This document shows positions 62,118 to 64,000 of a stretch of DNA of 64,000 nucleotides, piece by piece (position 1 is the stretch's first letter; each line of letters begins with the position of its first letter). The position numbers and the translations under genes were made by a program. The notes under the pieces are model-generated. The model saw only the letters and a program-made list of their open reading frames with translations. It was not told the DNA's origin and ran no database searches. Source of the DNA: Odontesthes bonariensis (taxonomy: Eukaryota; Chordata; Actinopteri; Atheriniformes; Atherinopsidae); assembly GCF_027942865.1 (NCBI RefSeq), contig NC_134525.1, positions 23,435,657-23,499,656 on the forward strand. Direction: 5' to 3'.

Positions 62118-64000
62118 ATGATGGCTGATGCGTTCAGCAGCAGCTCTGAAACCGTAATCCAGCGTGCGGTGGACGTTACAGTGAAGGTAAATACGCCGGT
62201 GGGAAAACTAGAAGAATTGTATCAGATTTCAAAGACTTGCGAGTTCATCCGTGAGCACAAGTTTGAAAAGGTGGGTGAATTTCTCTGGAAAAGGTTTGAT
62301 GATCTTATGTGTTGGGAACATGTTTTGTCGTTAATGTCAGTTCCGCTTTATATTTCCAGGTTGCTCTGCAGTTTCCAGATGAGCTGCTGGGGGATTCGGT
62401 GGCGGTAGCGAGACAGATAGAGACCAACAGTAATGCCAAGCCATTCATTTTGGGAGATACGTCTTATGGCAGGTAATACATCAGGTTCATCTAAGCACAA
62501 TAGTTTTTGAACCTTAAAACTGTGTGCTTTTGACTCGTGATGAAGTACATTGACTTTTGTCATGCCTGGCCTGAAACTGCCATGGAATGCCCTTGGGGCT
62601 GTTGATTTGCAGGTCTCACACAGATATTTGATTTTATGACAGTGGCGTTGGATCCCACAGCTGTAGGGGGAGCCAAACGTTTGCCGAATTGTCCAGACGT
62701 CCCGATTGAATGTCTCTTGCTTGCAGTTTTAGAAGGATACAAAGAACCAAGTAGTCAGAAGATAGCCCTTCGCTGATGTGTGTGGCACTAAAAACATTTT
62801 TCATTTGGAGTTTCAAATTCTGACAGAGCGTATCCACCTGTTTTTATATATACGAATATCAGTTTTTAACTGACAACTGACACTGTTTCTATTTGCTGTG
62901 CATCTGTTTGACGTTCCTTTCTCTGCGCGGGCGCTCAGGATTTTCCTTTGACTCTCTTTTGATCAGTTGCTGTGTGGACGAGGTCGCCGCGGAGCACGTC
63001 GGGGCGGACTGCATCGTGCACTATGGCAGCGCTTGCCTCAGCCCGTCTAAAAGGCTGCCCTCGATGTACGTCTTTGAGAAAAGGCCACTGGATGTGGAGA
63101 CGTGTGCCTCCTCCTTCAGAGAGCTTTATCCCGACAGACAGAGCCGCATCGTCGTGCTTTACGATGTCAACTATGATCACGCTGTTGGTAGGTTTTATGT
63201 CTAAGACACAGTTGGGCAATGTGTACGTGTGCCAGTTTATTAGGTGGAAAAATATCAGTTTAAAAAATTTCTTGAACTAAATATTTTTTTTTAATGTTTT
63301 GTGTGTGTGTGTTTTTTTTTTTTTTTTTTTCTAACAGATGATCTTCTCGCACATCTGTCGCCAGAGTATCCAAACCTTGTTGCTTCAGAACTTGTAGTTG
63401 AAGGGGAGCAGTGTTACATGACCAGCCGGATGAAAACGCAAAGCAGCGACGGGTGCGTCTCTGGGCAGGAACACCACCCGCCGATTTTTCAGTTTGGACG
63501 GCAGTTCTCCCTGAAAGAGGGTTTAAGCGTCACGGATTACAGTATGTTCTACGTTGGCCAGGAAGGCGCCACACTGCGAAACTTCATGATGACCTGGAAC
63601 CGCTCCTCGTTTTGCTCTTTTGACCCCGTATCAATGAAAGGGAGGGTGGAGTCGCTGAGCGTCAACCGCGCGTTGATGAAGCGATATTATGCCATAGAAA
63701 GGGCCAAAGACGCCAGTGTGGTCGGCGTCCTGGTCGGCACTCTGGGGGTGGCCGACTACCTCGCCATCATCCAGCAGCTGAAGGAGACGATTCGCAGAGC
63801 CGGCAAGAAGAGCTACATGTTCGCCATGGGCAAACTTAATGTGCCCAAACTGGCGAACTTTCTTGAAATTGACATCTTTGTGCTCGTCGCGTGCCCCGAG
63901 AATTCGCTGCTGGACTCGAGTGAGTTCTACAAACCGGTGGTGACGCCTTTTGAGATGGAGGTGGCCTGCAACAAGACGAGGGAGTGGTCGGAGGAATATG
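62118..64000 (+). CDS. dph2: Diphthamide biosynthesis protein 2, 5' part (cut by window end)
   Basis: DPH2 partners DPH1 in the first step of diphthamide formation on eEF2, transferring a 3-amino-3-carboxypropyl group from SAM using an Fe-S cluster. Coding exons are 62118-62270, 62360-62472, 62967-63187 and 63338 to beyond 64000, giving 383 complete codons in phase (human 489 aa). Two ATGs (62118 and 62121) are adjacent and in frame; the second has the better Kozak context (ATGG). Landmarks are VALQFPDELLGDSVAVARQI, FILGDTSYGSCC (Cys90, Cys91), GSACLSP (Cys112), VVGVLVGTLGVADY, KLNVPKLANFLEID and LVACPENS (Cys348). These fit the conserved cysteines of eukaryotic DPH2. The C-terminal about 100 residues are outside the window. 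A poly(T) run of about 20 precedes the last acceptor. Confidence 0.93.

Overview
This window is nuclear DNA from a bony fish, most likely a teleost. It carries seven protein genes with GT-AG introns. All of them match vertebrate families, and the intergenic spacing is compact. The repeats are typical of fish: Tc1-like transposase relics, an L2-type LINE, Harbinger/hAT-like MITEs and many dinucleotide tracts. There is no operon structure, rRNA, tRNA or CRISPR. Gene identities were assigned by reading exon translations against remembered vertebrate proteins; no search was run.

Layout. 1-9319 (minus): the 5' end of ahrr, the aryl hydrocarbon receptor repressor. Two coding exons with the bHLH region are present and the rest lies off the left edge. 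9320-21873: a long gene-free stretch with the CpG-rich upstream region of ahrr, two strong AHR/ARNT-type sites, a perfect 36-bp palindrome centred on a CRE, Tc1 relics and a solo LTR with target-site duplication. 21874-33121 (minus): complete anks6 in 17 coding exons (ankyrin repeats plus SAM, 926 aa), with an L2 LINE and several other repeats in its introns. 34403-35867 (plus): complete rps20 in 4 exons, 119 aa. 37157-44023 (plus): a complete KIF20-family mitotic kinesin in 19 exons, 795 aa. 47688-50769 (plus): an rgs9bp (R9AP)-like gene in 3 exons, 259 aa. 52087-60616 (plus): complete mcur1 in 9 exons, 316 aa, with repeat-loaded introns. 62118-64000 (plus): the 5' part of dph2, cut by the right edge.

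Every exon chain given here keeps reading phase across all its junctions, which is the main internal support for the models. The genes do not form one pathway: xenobiotic signalling (ahrr), cilium and kidney (anks6), ribosome (rps20), cytokinesis (kif20), photoreceptor G-protein shut-off (rgs9bp), mitochondrial calcium (mcur1) and diphthamide synthesis (dph2). I saw no new multi-gene system. The best second-look items are small-scale: the CRE palindrome and XREs upstream of ahrr, a poly(A) insertion flanked by an 18-bp duplication, a LINE ending about 9 nt from an anks6 splice donor, two alternative C-termini of the kinesin, an intron-containing R9AP gene, and a MITE-derived ORF running in frame into an mcur1 exon.
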